Source of the DNA: Paraburkholderia sp. CNPSo 3274
GTDB lineage: Bacteria > Pseudomonadota > Gammaproteobacteria > Burkholderiales > Burkholderiaceae
Direction: 5' to 3'
Assembly: GCF_024206475.1 (NCBI RefSeq)
Contig: NZ_JAMBPR010000040.1
Location: 21,798 to 85,797 of the forward strand
Length of the DNA: 64,000 nucleotides
This document shows positions 16,132 to 24,145 of this stretch, in pieces. The position numbers were made by a program, and so were the translations under genes. The notes under the pieces are model-generated. The model worked only from the letters and a program-made list of their open reading frames with translations, ran no database searches and was not told where the DNA came from. How positions within the stretch are numbered: position 1 is the first letter of the stretch; every line of letters starts with the position of its first letter.

Positions 16132-17481
16132 ATGTCTACACAAACCGTTCAACCGAACGCCACGCCCGTTGTGACCGAGTTGCGCGTCGTGCCCGTGGCG
16201 GGCCGCGACAGCATGCTCCTGAACCTCTCCGGCGCGCACGGTCCGTTCTTCACGCGCAACGTCGTGCTGCTGCGCGACAGCGCGGGCAACACCGGCATCG
16301 GCGAAGTGCCGGGCGGCGAGGCGATCCGCAAGACGCTCGAAGACGCGCGCGCGTTCGTGGTCGGCCAGTCCATCGGCAATATGCAGTCGGTGCTCAATAC
16401 CGTGCGCAAGCAGTTCGCCGATCGCGACTCGGGCGGCCGCGGCCTGCAGACCTTCGACCTGCGCACCACGATTCACGCGGTCACGGCGCTCGAAGCCGCG
16501 CTGCTCGATCTGCTCGGCCAGCATTTGAACGTGCCCGTTGCCGCGCTGCTTGGCGAAGGCCAGCAGCGCAGCGAAGTGGAGATGCTCGGCTACCTGTTCT
16601 TCATTGGCGATCGCAACAAGACCGATCTCGCCTACGCGAGCGGCGCCGATGGCCGCGACGACTGGGAGCGCCTGCGCACCGAAGAGGCGATGACGCCGGA
16701 CGCGGTCGTGCGTCTGGCCGAAGCCGCGCAAGCGCGCTACGGCTTCAACGACTTCAAGCTCAAGGGCGGCGTGCTGGCGGGCGGCGCGGAAATGGAAGCG
16801 GTCACGGCGCTGGCCGAGCGCTTTCCCGAAGCGCGCGTGACGCTCGACCCGAACGGCGCGTGGTCGCTGGCCGAAGCCATCCGCCTGTGCCGCGACAAGC
16901 ACGACGTGCTCGCTTACGCGGAAGACCCTTGCGGCGCGGAAAACGGCTATTCGGGCCGCGAGGTGATGGCCGAGTTCCGCCGCGCCACCGGCCTGCCCAC
17001 GGCCACCAACATGATCGCGACCGACTGGCGCCAGATGGGTCACGCCATTCAGCTGCAATCGGTGGACATTCCGCTCGCCGATCCGCACTTCTGGACCATG
17101 CAGGGCGCGGTGCGCGTGGCGCAGATGTGTAACGACTGGGGCCTCACATGGGGCTCGCACTCGAACAACCACTTCGATATTTCGCTCGCGATGTTCACGC
17201 ATGCGGCCGCCGCAGCGCCTGGCAAGATCACGGCGATCGACACGCACTGGATCTGGCAGGACGGCCAGCGCCTCACGCGCGAGCCGCTGCAGATCGTGGG
17301 CGGCAAGGTGCAGGTGCCGCAAAAGCCGGGCCTTGGCATCGAGATCGACATGGACGAGCTGGAAAAGGCCCACGCGCTCTACAAGGAGCACGGCCTCGGC
17401 GCGCGCGACGACGCGATCGCCATGCAATACCTCATTCCCAACTGGAAATTCGACAACAAGCGTCCGTGCCTCGTGCGCTGA
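16132..17481 (+). CDS. gudD: D-glucarate dehydratase
   Basis: A 449-residue enolase-superfamily protein. The mandelate-racemase-type KxK pair is in FKLKGG (Lys209, Lys211). Metal-binding acids appear in TLDPNGAW (Asp239) and AEDPCG (Glu264), and the catalytic His lies in WGSHSNNHFD (~343). The length and the N-terminal motif PVAGRDSMLLNLSGAHGPFF are diagnostic of glucarate dehydratase. It converts D-glucarate (and L-idarate) to 5-keto-4-deoxy-D-glucarate in the cytoplasm. It sits between the lactonase and the next pathway enzyme. The start at 16132 is the usual family N-terminus; the ribosome site is weak, which may mean coupling to upstream translation. Confidence 0.95.
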   Translation: MSTQTVQPNATPVVTELRVVPVAGRDSMLLNLSGAHGPFFTRNVVLLRDSAGNTGIGEVPGGEAIRKTLEDARAFVVGQSIGNMQSVLNTVRKQFADRDSGGRGLQTFDLRTTIHAVTALEAALLDLLGQHLNVPVAALLGEGQQRSEVEMLGYLFFIGDRNKTDLAYASGADGRDDWERLRTEEAMTPDAVVRLAEAAQARYGFNDFKLKGGVLAGGAEMEAVTALAERFPEARVTLDPNGAWSLAEAIRLCRDKHDVLAYAEDPCGAENGYSGREVMAEFRRATGLPTATNMIATDWRQMGHAIQLQSVDIPLADPHFWTMQGAVRVAQMCNDWGLTWGSHSNNHFDISLAMFTHAAAAAPGKITAIDTHWIWQDGQRLTREPLQIVGGKVQVPQKPGLGIEIDMDELEKAHALYKEHGLGARDDAIAMQYLIPNWKFDNKRPCLVR

Positions 17482-17532
17482 ACGCCCTCATCAACTGAAC
17501 ACCCTTACTGACTTCGCAACAGGATCAAGACC

Positions 17533-18450
17533 ATGACCACGCCGCAAGAACTCAAGCAAATCGTCTCCGAAGGCCTGCTTTCGTTCCCCGTGACCGACTT
17601 CGACGCGCAAGGCAACTTCCGCGCGAGCACTTACGCCGAGCGCCTCGAATGGCTGGCTCCGTATGGCGCGAGCGCGCTGTTTGCGGCAGGCGGCACGGGC
17701 GAATTCTTCTCGCTCACGAAGAGCGAATACTCGCAGGTCATCAAGACCGCCACCGAAACCTGCAAGGGCAAGGTGCCGATTCTCGCAGGCGCGGGCGGGG
17801 CGACGCGTGTGGCCATCGAATACGCGCAGGAAGCCGAGCGCAACGGCGCGCAAGGCATTCTGCTGATGCCGCACTACCTCACGGAAGCGTCGCAGGAAGG
17901 CATTGCCGCGCACGTGGAGCAGGTCTGCAAGGCCGTGCCGAAGATGGGCGTGATCGTCTACAACCGCGCCAATTCGAAGCTCAACGCCGACATGCTCGAG
18001 CAGCTCGCGGAGCGCTGCGAAAACCTCATCGGCTTCAAGGACGGCGTGGGCGAGATCGAGGCGATGGTGACGATCCGCCGTCGTTTGGGCGACCGATTCT
18101 CGTACCTGGGCGGCCTGCCCACGGCCGAAGTCTACGCAGCGGCGTACAAGGCGCTGGGCGTGCCCGTGTATTCGTCGGCGGTGTTCAACTTCATTCCGAA
18201 GACGGCCATGGAGTTCTACCGCGCGATTGCCGCCGACGACCACGCGACGGTGGGCAAGCTCATCGACGAATTCTTCCTGCCGTACCTCGCCATTCGCAAT
18301 CGCCGCGCGGGTTACGCAGTGAGCATCGTGAAGGCGGGCGCGAAGCTCGTGGGCCGCGACGCGGGCCCGGTGCGCGCACCGCTCACCGACCTCACGGAAG
18401 AGGAAGTGGCGCAGCTCGACGTGCTGATCAAGAAGCTCGGCGCGCAGTAA
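17533..18450 (+). CDS. kdgD: 5-dehydro-4-deoxyglucarate dehydratase
   Basis: A 305-residue member of the DapA/NAL class-I aldolase superfamily. The Schiff-base lysine is Lys169 in LIGFKDGVG and the partner Tyr143 is in VIVYNRAN. The AAGGTGEFFSLT loop (51-62) is the keto-acid carboxylate site. The enzyme dehydrates and decarboxylates 5-keto-4-deoxy-glucarate to 2,5-dioxopentanoate, which the divergent dehydrogenase oxidises to 2-oxoglutarate. It is the last gene of the glucarate operon (51 bases after gudD) and is followed by a terminator hairpin. Assignment is strong because length, motifs and neighbours agree. Confidence 0.95.
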   Translation: MTTPQELKQIVSEGLLSFPVTDFDAQGNFRASTYAERLEWLAPYGASALFAAGGTGEFFSLTKSEYSQVIKTATETCKGKVPILAGAGGATRVAIEYAQEAERNGAQGILLMPHYLTEASQEGIAAHVEQVCKAVPKMGVIVYNRANSKLNADMLEQLAERCENLIGFKDGVGEIEAMVTIRRRLGDRFSYLGGLPTAEVYAAAYKALGVPVYSSAVFNFIPKTAMEFYRAIAADDHATVGKLIDEFFLPYLAIRNRRAGYAVSIVKAGAKLVGRDAGPVRAPLTDLTEEEVAQLDVLIKKLGAQ

Positions 18451-18478
18451 CGCTTCCGGTATCTACGCCATGCTCGCG

Positions 18479-18499
18479 ACAGGGCCCTTGCGGCCCTGT
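18479..18499. terminator. Terminator after the glucarate operon
   Basis: ACAGGGCC / GGCCCTGT, a perfect 8-bp stem with a 5-base loop, followed by TTTGCT. It lies between the convergent kdgD and H-NS-like genes. Confidence 0.65.
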
Positions 18500-18522
18500 T
18501 TGCTGATGAAGGGCGCGGTCGG

Positions 18523-18765
18523 TCAGGCGTTGTCGCCGAACAGGTCCAGATTCGCGCGCTCGCGCTTTTTGCCTTCAGCCTTGTTCGCGCGGCGCGCGGT
18601 CTTTTCGCGGCGCGGCTTGCCAAACACCTCGTCGGGCGTGAAGCCGAATTCGGCGATTGCCGCGCGCACGTTGGCCAGTGCCTCGTGCGCCGCTTCGGCG
18701 CGCACCGCTTCGATGCGCTCGTCGAGTTCGCGCTTCTGGGCGAGCAATTCGCGGTAGGTAGCCAT
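18523..18765 (-). CDS. H-NS-like protein lacking the DNA-binding tail
   Basis: An 80-residue protein. Residues 1-50 (MATYRELLAQKRELDERIEAVR...FGFTPDEVF) match the coiled-coil oligomerisation domain of Burkholderiales H-NS-family proteins. The rest is a short basic linker (KPRREKTARRANKAEGKKRER) ending NLDLFGDNA. The C-terminal domain with the W-x-GRGRxP AT-hook-like motif is absent, and no continuation is found after the stop. Such a product could still bind DNA weakly through its lysines and arginines or form mixed oligomers that alter full-length H-NS. Function beyond the oligomerisation domain is inference. Confidence 0.8.
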   Translation of the reverse strand: MATYRELLAQKRELDERIEAVRAEAAHEALANVRAAIAEFGFTPDEVFGKPRREKTARRANKAEGKKRERANLDLFGDNA

Positions 18766-18849
18766 CGATAATTCTTGTCGAGTGAAAACGAGCCGCTGAT
18801 TTTACGCGCTGTGCGGGCTTCGCGTGGGTTTTACACCGCACAAGCGGTA

Positions 18850-19545
18850 TCAAAGATACGCGGCGAGCAGCGCAACCACGACGCCCGATAACCCCATCAG
18901 CAAGGCCGCGAGCCAAAGCGACCCGCGCGCGGGCGTGCGCACCGAGGCGGGCAGACGCTTTTTGCCGCTCACCATCGGGCCGATCAGATTGTGGCCTTTC
19001 ACTAGCGCATAGACGGCAATCGCGCACACGTGCAGCACGACGGCCGCCGCGAGCAGATCCCAGCCCCACGCGTGCATGCCGGCGATCGCATTGGCGATTT
19101 TCGCGGGCACGATTTCGCTGAGCGGGCCTTCGTCGGCGATGTCGTTGTTGTCGTAGAGACCGGTGAGTGTTTCGATCAGCAGCAGCGCGAGCAGCAGCAG
19201 AACCATCCATCCACCGGCCGCGTTGTGCCCCACCTGGACGTCGGGCTCGCGCCGCAGCAGATGGCGCAGATGTTCGATCGCCTTGCGCGGCGAAGCGACG
19301 AAGCGCGAGAAGCGCGCGGTCTCGCTGCCGAAGCACCCCCACAGGATGCGAAACAGCACGAGCGCGAGCAGCGTCTCGCCGAGGCGCACGTGCATCTGCA
19401 TCCAGTTCATGCGCTGCGTGATGTAGGCGGCCGCCACGAGGACGACGGTCAGCCAGTGAAAAAGGCGCGTGGGCAGGTCCCAAACAGGCACGCGGCGGTC
19501 GGGGTGCTCGGGGCGGTGGCGGGTTGCGGATGTCGTGGAGTTCAT
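18850..19545 (-). CDS. Cytochrome b561 family protein
   Basis: A 231-residue, 4-TM protein. Candidate haem-b ligands are in RLFHWLTV (helix 1), MHVRLGETLL (helix 2), GHNAAGGWM (helix 3) and LHVCAIAVY (helix 4), matching the bacterial CybB/Ni-Fe hydrogenase-like cytochrome b group. The soluble N-terminus has the PVWDLPTRLFHW lead typical of this family. It would transfer electrons across the inner membrane from or to quinol. The start at 19545 is preferred; an ATG 14 codons upstream is possible and neither has a strong ribosome site. No c-type cytochrome partner is adjacent. Confidence 0.85.
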   Translation of the reverse strand: MNSTTSATRHRPEHPDRRVPVWDLPTRLFHWLTVVLVAAAYITQRMNWMQMHVRLGETLLALVLFRILWGCFGSETARFSRFVASPRKAIEHLRHLLRREPDVQVGHNAAGGWMVLLLLALLLIETLTGLYDNNDIADEGPLSEIVPAKIANAIAGMHAWGWDLLAAAVVLHVCAIAVYALVKGHNLIGPMVSGKKRLPASVRTPARGSLWLAALLMGLSGVVVALLAAYL

Positions 19546-19719
19546 GATTCGAGGCGGGCGGCCGGGCGTGGCGCTCAACGGCATCATAGGTCAGGAACGC
19601 GCGCGCCATGTGTGGCGCAACATACGCCACTGCGACGCCCCTGCGACGACGTGGCATCGCGCGGCGACTTCGGCCATACTTGCCGCTTGCCTTACATCCC
19701 TTGCAAACCGATTCCGCAG

Positions 19720-20319
19720 ATGGAAAAAAACCGACTCGAAGCGTTTAGCGATGGCGTGCTCGCCATCATCATCACCATCATGGTGCTGGAACTCAAGGTG
19801 CCGCATGGCGACGATCTCGCTGCGCTCGCGCCGCTCTGGCCGGTTTATCTGAGCTATGTGTTGAGCTTCATCTACGTGGGTATCTACTGGAACAACCATC
19901 ACCACATGCTCCAGGTGGCGCGCCGCGTGAACGGCTCGGTGCTCTGGGCCAACCTGCATCTGCTGTTCTGGCTTTCGCTGCTGCCGTTCACCACGGGCTG
20001 GATGGGCGAGAACGAGTTCGGGCGCTGGCCGACCGCGCTCTACGGCGTCAACCTGCTGCTCTGCGCGTTGGCCTACGTCGTGCTGCAATTCACGCTCGTG
20101 CGCTATCACGGTACGCAAAGCCCGCTTGCCATTGCGCTGGGCAATGACGTGAAGGGCAAGATTTCACCGGTGCTTTATCTGGCGGGGTTTGCGCTCGCGG
20201 CGCTCGACTATCCGCGCATTGGCGCGCTCTTCTACTTCTTCGTGGCGTTGCTCTGGCTCGTGCCCGATCAACGGATGGAGCGGCTCGCCCTCGCGGCCGG
20301 CGAAAAAAAGGAAGAGTAA
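19720..20319 (+). CDS. TMEM175-family (DUF1211) potassium channel-like protein
   Basis: A 199-residue membrane protein with about six helices. The start MEKNRLEAFSDGVLAIIITIMVLE contains the F-S-D-G motif of helix 1, the pore-lining signature of bacterial TMEM175 channels, which form K+-selective tetramers. Further family features are the WNNHHHM and WANLHLLFWLSLLPFTTGW segments. No clear ribosome site precedes the ATG, but the N-terminus is the canonical family start. It is a single gene divergent from the cytochrome b561 gene. Ion selectivity is known for some relatives only. Confidence 0.88.
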   Translation: MEKNRLEAFSDGVLAIIITIMVLELKVPHGDDLAALAPLWPVYLSYVLSFIYVGIYWNNHHHMLQVARRVNGSVLWANLHLLFWLSLLPFTTGWMGENEFGRWPTALYGVNLLLCALAYVVLQFTLVRYHGTQSPLAIALGNDVKGKISPVLYLAGFALAALDYPRIGALFYFFVALLWLVPDQRMERLALAAGEKKEE

Positions 20320-20328
20320 GCAGCACCA

Positions 20329-20353
20329 GGGCCGGCGCGCGTGCGGCCGGCCC
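20329..20353. terminator. Weak candidate terminator between convergent genes
   Basis: GGGCCGG / CCGGCCC, a 7-bp stem with an 11-base loop, followed by CTTT on the plus strand. It sits between the TMEM175-like and DUF4142 genes. Confidence 0.4.
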
Positions 20354-20373
20354 CTTTGAGCATCACATCGTCA

Positions 20374-20943
20374 TCAGCCTGCCAGGTGCTTGCGCTTGGC
20401 GAGTTCCTGAGCCTTGGCGTAATCGGCCTGGATCACAGGCAGGCCTGCCGTGGCGGCCTTCTTGAGGCCCGCGTCGCGGCCCGAGGCGATCTCCGCCTGG
20501 AAGGCCGAGAGCGTCTTCTGCTGGCCGGCCAGCGCGATCTGCTCGATATACGTCTTGTCGAAGTCCGCGCCGCGCAGATCGTTGATGCTGCTGATCACCG
20601 CCGCATCCGGGTCGTTGCGCGGCACGTCCACGCCGCGCGGGCTCGCAGCGCGCATCGAGTCGGATAGCTTCGAATAGTCTGCCACCAGTTTTTCCGCGAA
20701 GGCCTTCACTTCGCGGTCGGTCGAGCGCGAGTCGGCGATGCGTGCGGCATCGCGCTGCGTGGCGACGGTTTGCGTGCCGTCCGCGATGAAGGCCTTGTCG
20801 GCTTCGTGAAGCTTGCCGGGGGCGGCCGAAGTCGAGGCAGAAGCCGCGGAAGGCGCGGGGGTCTGCGCATGGGCGCTCAACGTAACGGCGCAAAGGCTGG
20901 CGGCCGAAGCCGCGATGAGCGAGGCAAGCGAGAGGCGAGTCAT
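20374..20943 (-). CDS. DUF4142 periplasmic protein
   Basis: A 189-residue protein with a signal peptide (cleavage likely after SAHA at ~25) and an Ala/Ser/Pro linker. It then has a helical DUF4142 domain from about residue 45: ADKAFIADGTQTVATQRDAARIA, VKAFAEKLVADYSKL and a C-terminal YAKAQELAKRK. DUF4142 proteins fold as ferritin-like helical bundles and are common in envelope-stress settings; no reaction is established. A ribosome-like AAGGAG precedes the start. It stands alone between convergent and divergent neighbours. Confidence 0.85.
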   Translation of the reverse strand: MTRLSLASLIAASAASLCAVTLSAHAQTPAPSAASASTSAAPGKLHEADKAFIADGTQTVATQRDAARIADSRSTDREVKAFAEKLVADYSKLSDSMRAASPRGVDVPRNDPDAAVISSINDLRGADFDKTYIEQIALAGQQKTLSAFQAEIASGRDAGLKKAATAGLPVIQADYAKAQELAKRKHLAG

Positions 20944-21352
20944 GTGAACTCCTTTCTGCGTAGTTGGTATCGATTGCGCGCGCAGTGCCGCGCGTGGTGC
21001 GGCTTTCCGTGCGGCTCTGCGCGGGACCGTTCTGGCGTGGCGCCTTGCTGCTCAACGGTCTGAGGAATTCTATGAACTCACTCGCCATTCAGGTGAAACG
21101 ATTGCTTCGCTTGTGTAACGGTTGGTAAGAGAGCGTGCGAATGGAATAACGATCAGCGTATTCACATCGACGTCATGCGTTTATGCTAGTACGGCGTTTT
21201 CCATTTGCGCCGACCGGCGCACAATGTCCCTCGCGCGTATCGTTGCTTCCACAGCGAAAAGTCCCACGATCTGGGCGCGAACGCGGTTTGAGTCCCACGA
21301 GCGTGCGCAAAAGCGCACGCAAAAAAACGTAGGCCAACGAGGAGGAGACAGG
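20944..21352. other. Non-coding interval (409 bp)
   Basis: The interval between the divergent DUF4142 and MFS genes. It holds both promoters, but I could not pick a convincing -35/-10 pair. The only strong structural element is the hairpin at 21301-21320. A repeated GTCCCACGA occurs twice (near 21264 and 21292). No gene is supported. Confidence 0.5.
21301..21320 (+). repeat. Perfect inverted repeat in the MFS leader
   Basis: GCGTGCGC-AAAA-GCGCACGC, 8-bp arms with a 4-base loop, followed by seven A residues. It lies ~20 bases upstream of the GAGGAGGAG ribosome site. It could be an operator or a leader-RNA hairpin; a terminator is unlikely on the plus strand because no T-run follows. Confidence 0.6.
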
Positions 21353-22357
21353 ATGGACGACAAGCTGGTTGCAACCGCATCCACCACGGCATCTGCCGAC
21401 GCAACAACGGCCGTAACTACCGCCGCCGCAAATTTTCGCTGGCGCGTGCTGATCTGGCTGCTGTTCGGCGGCATCATCAACTACCTCGATCGCGCGAATC
21501 TCGCGATCGCCGCGCCCGGCATGATTCACGACCTCGGCCTCACGCGCACGCAAATCGGCCTGCTGGGCACCGTGTTCGCCTGGACCTACGCCGTGATGCA
21601 GTTGCCGGCGGGCTGGATCATCGATCGCTTCGGCGCGAAGCGCGCCTATGCAGTCGGCATGATCTGGTGGAGCGTGGCGACGTGGCTCACCGGCGTGGTC
21701 GGCTCGATCTCGGGCCTCATCGTGATGCGCGTGCTGCTCGCAGTGGGCGAGGCGCCGTGCTGGCCGACCTCCGCGAAGATCACGGCGGCGTGGTTTCCCG
21801 CCAAGGAACGCGGCTTCGCCACGGGCATCTGGGATTCGTCGTCGAAATGGGGGCCCGCGCTCGCGCCCGCCGTGCTCGTTGCGTTGATGATCGCCTTCGG
21901 CTGGCGCTCGCTCTCCCACGTGACGGGCGCCATCGGCATCGTCTTCGCCGTGCTGTTCCTTTTTCTCTATCGCAACCCCGCGCAAAGCACGCGGCTCACA
22001 CGCGAGGAGTTTGCCTATATCGAAGCGGGCGGTGGCGGCCACGAGCGCTCGCTCACCACGGCGCCCATCCGCTGGCGCGCGCTGTTCGCCTCGCGCAGCG
22101 TGTGGGGCATGATCTTCGGCTACTTCTGCGCGATCTGGCTGTGGAATATCTTCCTCGTGTTCCTGCCGCTCTATCTGCTCGATCGCTTTCATAATTTCGG
22201 CGGGGCGTTCTCGCCGGTCGTGGCGGGCTTTATCGTCGACCGCACGGGATCGTATTCGCTGGCGTTCATCATGGGCGGCGCGATTGCGGCCTGCGCGGCG
22301 CTCTTCTACTGGTTCATGGCGCGCAGTACGGTGGGCCAGCCGGCGGACGCGGCTTGA
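21353..22357 (+). CDS. ACS-family MFS transporter with an internal deletion
   Basis: A 334-residue MFS protein; relatives are ~430 residues. Helices 1-7 are normal (INYLDRANLAIAAPGM, DRFGAKRAYAVGM, AVGEAPCWPTSAKITAAWFP). At about residue 280 (base ~22195) the sequence jumps from the helix-7 end FLPLYLLDRFH directly to NFGGAFSPVVAGFIVDRTGS, which in full-length relatives belongs to helix 11. Roughly 100 residues (helices 8-10) are missing, in frame. A strong GAGGAGGAG site precedes the ATG. The acyl-CoA synthetase gene follows after 10 bases, so the operon is intact. Transport activity is doubtful. Confidence 0.75.
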   Translation: MDDKLVATASTTASADATTAVTTAAANFRWRVLIWLLFGGIINYLDRANLAIAAPGMIHDLGLTRTQIGLLGTVFAWTYAVMQLPAGWIIDRFGAKRAYAVGMIWWSVATWLTGVVGSISGLIVMRVLLAVGEAPCWPTSAKITAAWFPAKERGFATGIWDSSSKWGPALAPAVLVALMIAFGWRSLSHVTGAIGIVFAVLFLFLYRNPAQSTRLTREEFAYIEAGGGGHERSLTTAPIRWRALFASRSVWGMIFGYFCAIWLWNIFLVFLPLYLLDRFHNFGGAFSPVVAGFIVDRTGSYSLAFIMGGAIAACAALFYWFMARSTVGQPADAA

Positions 22358-22367
22358 GGAGACGAAC

Positions 22368-24038
22368 GTGAACGCCTACGCAAGCTTTCCCTGGCGCGCG
22401 CTATACGACACCGGCATCGAGGGGAATCCTCGGCAGGACTATACGAACGGCCTCGACATGTTCGCGGCGGCGCTCGCTCGCGTGCCGCATGAAAGCGCGT
22501 TGCTTTACTTCGACGGCAGGCTCGACTGGCAGGCGCTCGACGCACGGAGCGACCGCATCGCCTGCGTACTGCTGGACGAAGGCGTGCAGCGCGGCGACCG
22601 AGTGGCGCTCTATCTGCAGAACGTGCCGCAGTTCGTGATGGCCTTGCTCGGCATCTGGAAGGCGGGCGCCGTGATGGTGCCGGTCAATCCGATGAACCGC
22701 GCGCGCGAACTGAAACTGCTGCTCGACGATTCGCAAACGCGCGTACTGATCTGCGACGCCGCGCTCGAAGGCGAAGTCGTTCGCGCAGTGATGGCGAGCA
22801 TCGAAGCTGATGGCAACGTCGCGCCGCGCGTACTCACGACGCGCGCGCGTGCGCTGCAAACACGCGACGATACGCGGGTATTCGGCGCAACGCGCGAGGA
22901 AAGCGGCATAGGCGAGGGCGCACGCGATCTTTTGCAGGCAGCGCAGGCCGTGGACCAAGGGCGCAAGCCGCCGCCGGTCGCGCTGGCGGCGAGCGATCCG
23001 GCCATGCTCGTCTATACCTCGGGCACGAGCGGCCGCCCGAAAGGCGCGATCTGCACGCACGGCAACTTCGCGTTCAATTCGCAGACCTACCGCGATTTCT
23101 GCGGCCTGCGCGAAGGCGGCCCCATACTCGGCGTGGCGCCGCTCTTTCACATTACCGGCCTGGTTGGCCACATCGGCGCGGCGTGGATGGCGCGCGCGCC
23201 GCTCATTCTCACGCACCGCTTCGCCCCGGCGGCCACGCTCGACGCCATCGAGGAACACCGCGCGGAGTTCACGATCGGCGCGATCACCGTGTTCATCGCG
23301 CTGCTGCATCACGCCGATGCGACCCGCGAGAAACTCGCGACGCTCACGAAGATCTATTCGGGCGGCGCGCCCATCGCGCCCAGCGTGGTGGAGGCGTTTC
23401 GCGCGAAGTTCGGCCACGTGATCCGCGGCGCGTATGGGCTCACCGAAACGAATTCGCCCACGCACATGGTGCCGCTCGCGAGGACGGCGCCCGTCGATCC
23501 GCGCAGCGGTGCGCTGGCCATGGGCGTTCCGGTGCCGGGCGCCGAAGCGGCGATCGTCGACGATGACGGTCACAGCGTCGCTGCCGGTGAAACGGGCGAG
23601 ATCGTTTGCCGCGGACCGATGGTCGTGCCCGGCTACTGGAACAACGCGGCGGAGACGGCCAATGCGTTTCGCGGCGGCTGGTTCCATACCGGTGACGTCG
23701 GCTTCATGGACGAAGCGGGCTGGTTCTATCTCGTCGACCGCAAGAAGGACATGATCAATGCGGCCGGATACAAGGTCTGGCCACGTGAAGTGGAAGACGT
23801 GCTTTACGGCCATCCCGCCGTGCGCGAAGCTGCCGTGGTGGGCGTGCCCGATCCGTATCGCGGAGAGACCGTGAAAGCCGTGGTGAGCCTGCGTGCGGGC
23901 GCGGTGGCCGACGCAGCGGAACTGATCGCGTTCTGCAAGGCGCGCATGGCCGCATACAAATACCCGCGCATCGTCGAGTTCCGCGACGAATTACCGAAGA
24001 CGGCCACTGGGAAGATCTTGCGGCGGGAATTGCGGTAA
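22368..24038 (+). CDS. AMP-forming acyl-CoA synthetase (class I adenylate-forming)
   Basis: A 556-residue enzyme. The adenylate-forming motifs are clear: YTSGTSGRPKG (P-loop, ~218-228), GAYGLTETNSPT (A5), GWFHTGDVGF (A7), VDRKKDMINAAGYKVWPREVE (A8) and the catalytic lysine in KTATGKILRREL (A10). It activates a carboxylic acid to acyl-AMP, then acyl-CoA. The GTG start at 22368 follows TGAGGAGACG and only 10 bases after the MFS stop, so the two are co-transcribed; the transporter presumably once imported the acid. The fatty, aromatic or branched substrate cannot be told from sequence alone. Confidence 0.9.
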   Translation: MNAYASFPWRALYDTGIEGNPRQDYTNGLDMFAAALARVPHESALLYFDGRLDWQALDARSDRIACVLLDEGVQRGDRVALYLQNVPQFVMALLGIWKAGAVMVPVNPMNRARELKLLLDDSQTRVLICDAALEGEVVRAVMASIEADGNVAPRVLTTRARALQTRDDTRVFGATREESGIGEGARDLLQAAQAVDQGRKPPPVALAASDPAMLVYTSGTSGRPKGAICTHGNFAFNSQTYRDFCGLREGGPILGVAPLFHITGLVGHIGAAWMARAPLILTHRFAPAATLDAIEEHRAEFTIGAITVFIALLHHADATREKLATLTKIYSGGAPIAPSVVEAFRAKFGHVIRGAYGLTETNSPTHMVPLARTAPVDPRSGALAMGVPVPGAEAAIVDDDGHSVAAGETGEIVCRGPMVVPGYWNNAAETANAFRGGWFHTGDVGFMDEAGWFYLVDRKKDMINAAGYKVWPREVEDVLYGHPAVREAAVVGVPDPYRGETVKAVVSLRAGAVADAAELIAFCKARMAAYKYPRIVEFRDELPKTATGKILRRELR

Positions 24039-24075
24039 TGGTTGCGCGGGCAACTTGATGAGGTCGAAGACTGAT

Positions 24076-24100
24076 GCGCCCCGAGACTGGCTCGGGGCGC
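24076..24100. terminator. Hairpin between convergent genes
   Basis: GCGCCCCGAG / CTCGGGGCGC, a perfect 10-bp stem with a 5-base loop and no long T-run. It lies between the convergent acyl-CoA synthetase and metE genes and probably terminates both. Confidence 0.55.
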
Positions 24101-24145
24101 GTGACACGACTCGCTAACGGGCTAGCGGGCGTGCGCTTCGGTGCC

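Noticed and set aside
19546..19587. Longer start for the cytochrome b561 gene
   Set aside because: ATG codons at 19587 and 19584 are in frame, but the extra 14 residues are not family-like and have no ribosome site. 19545 was kept.
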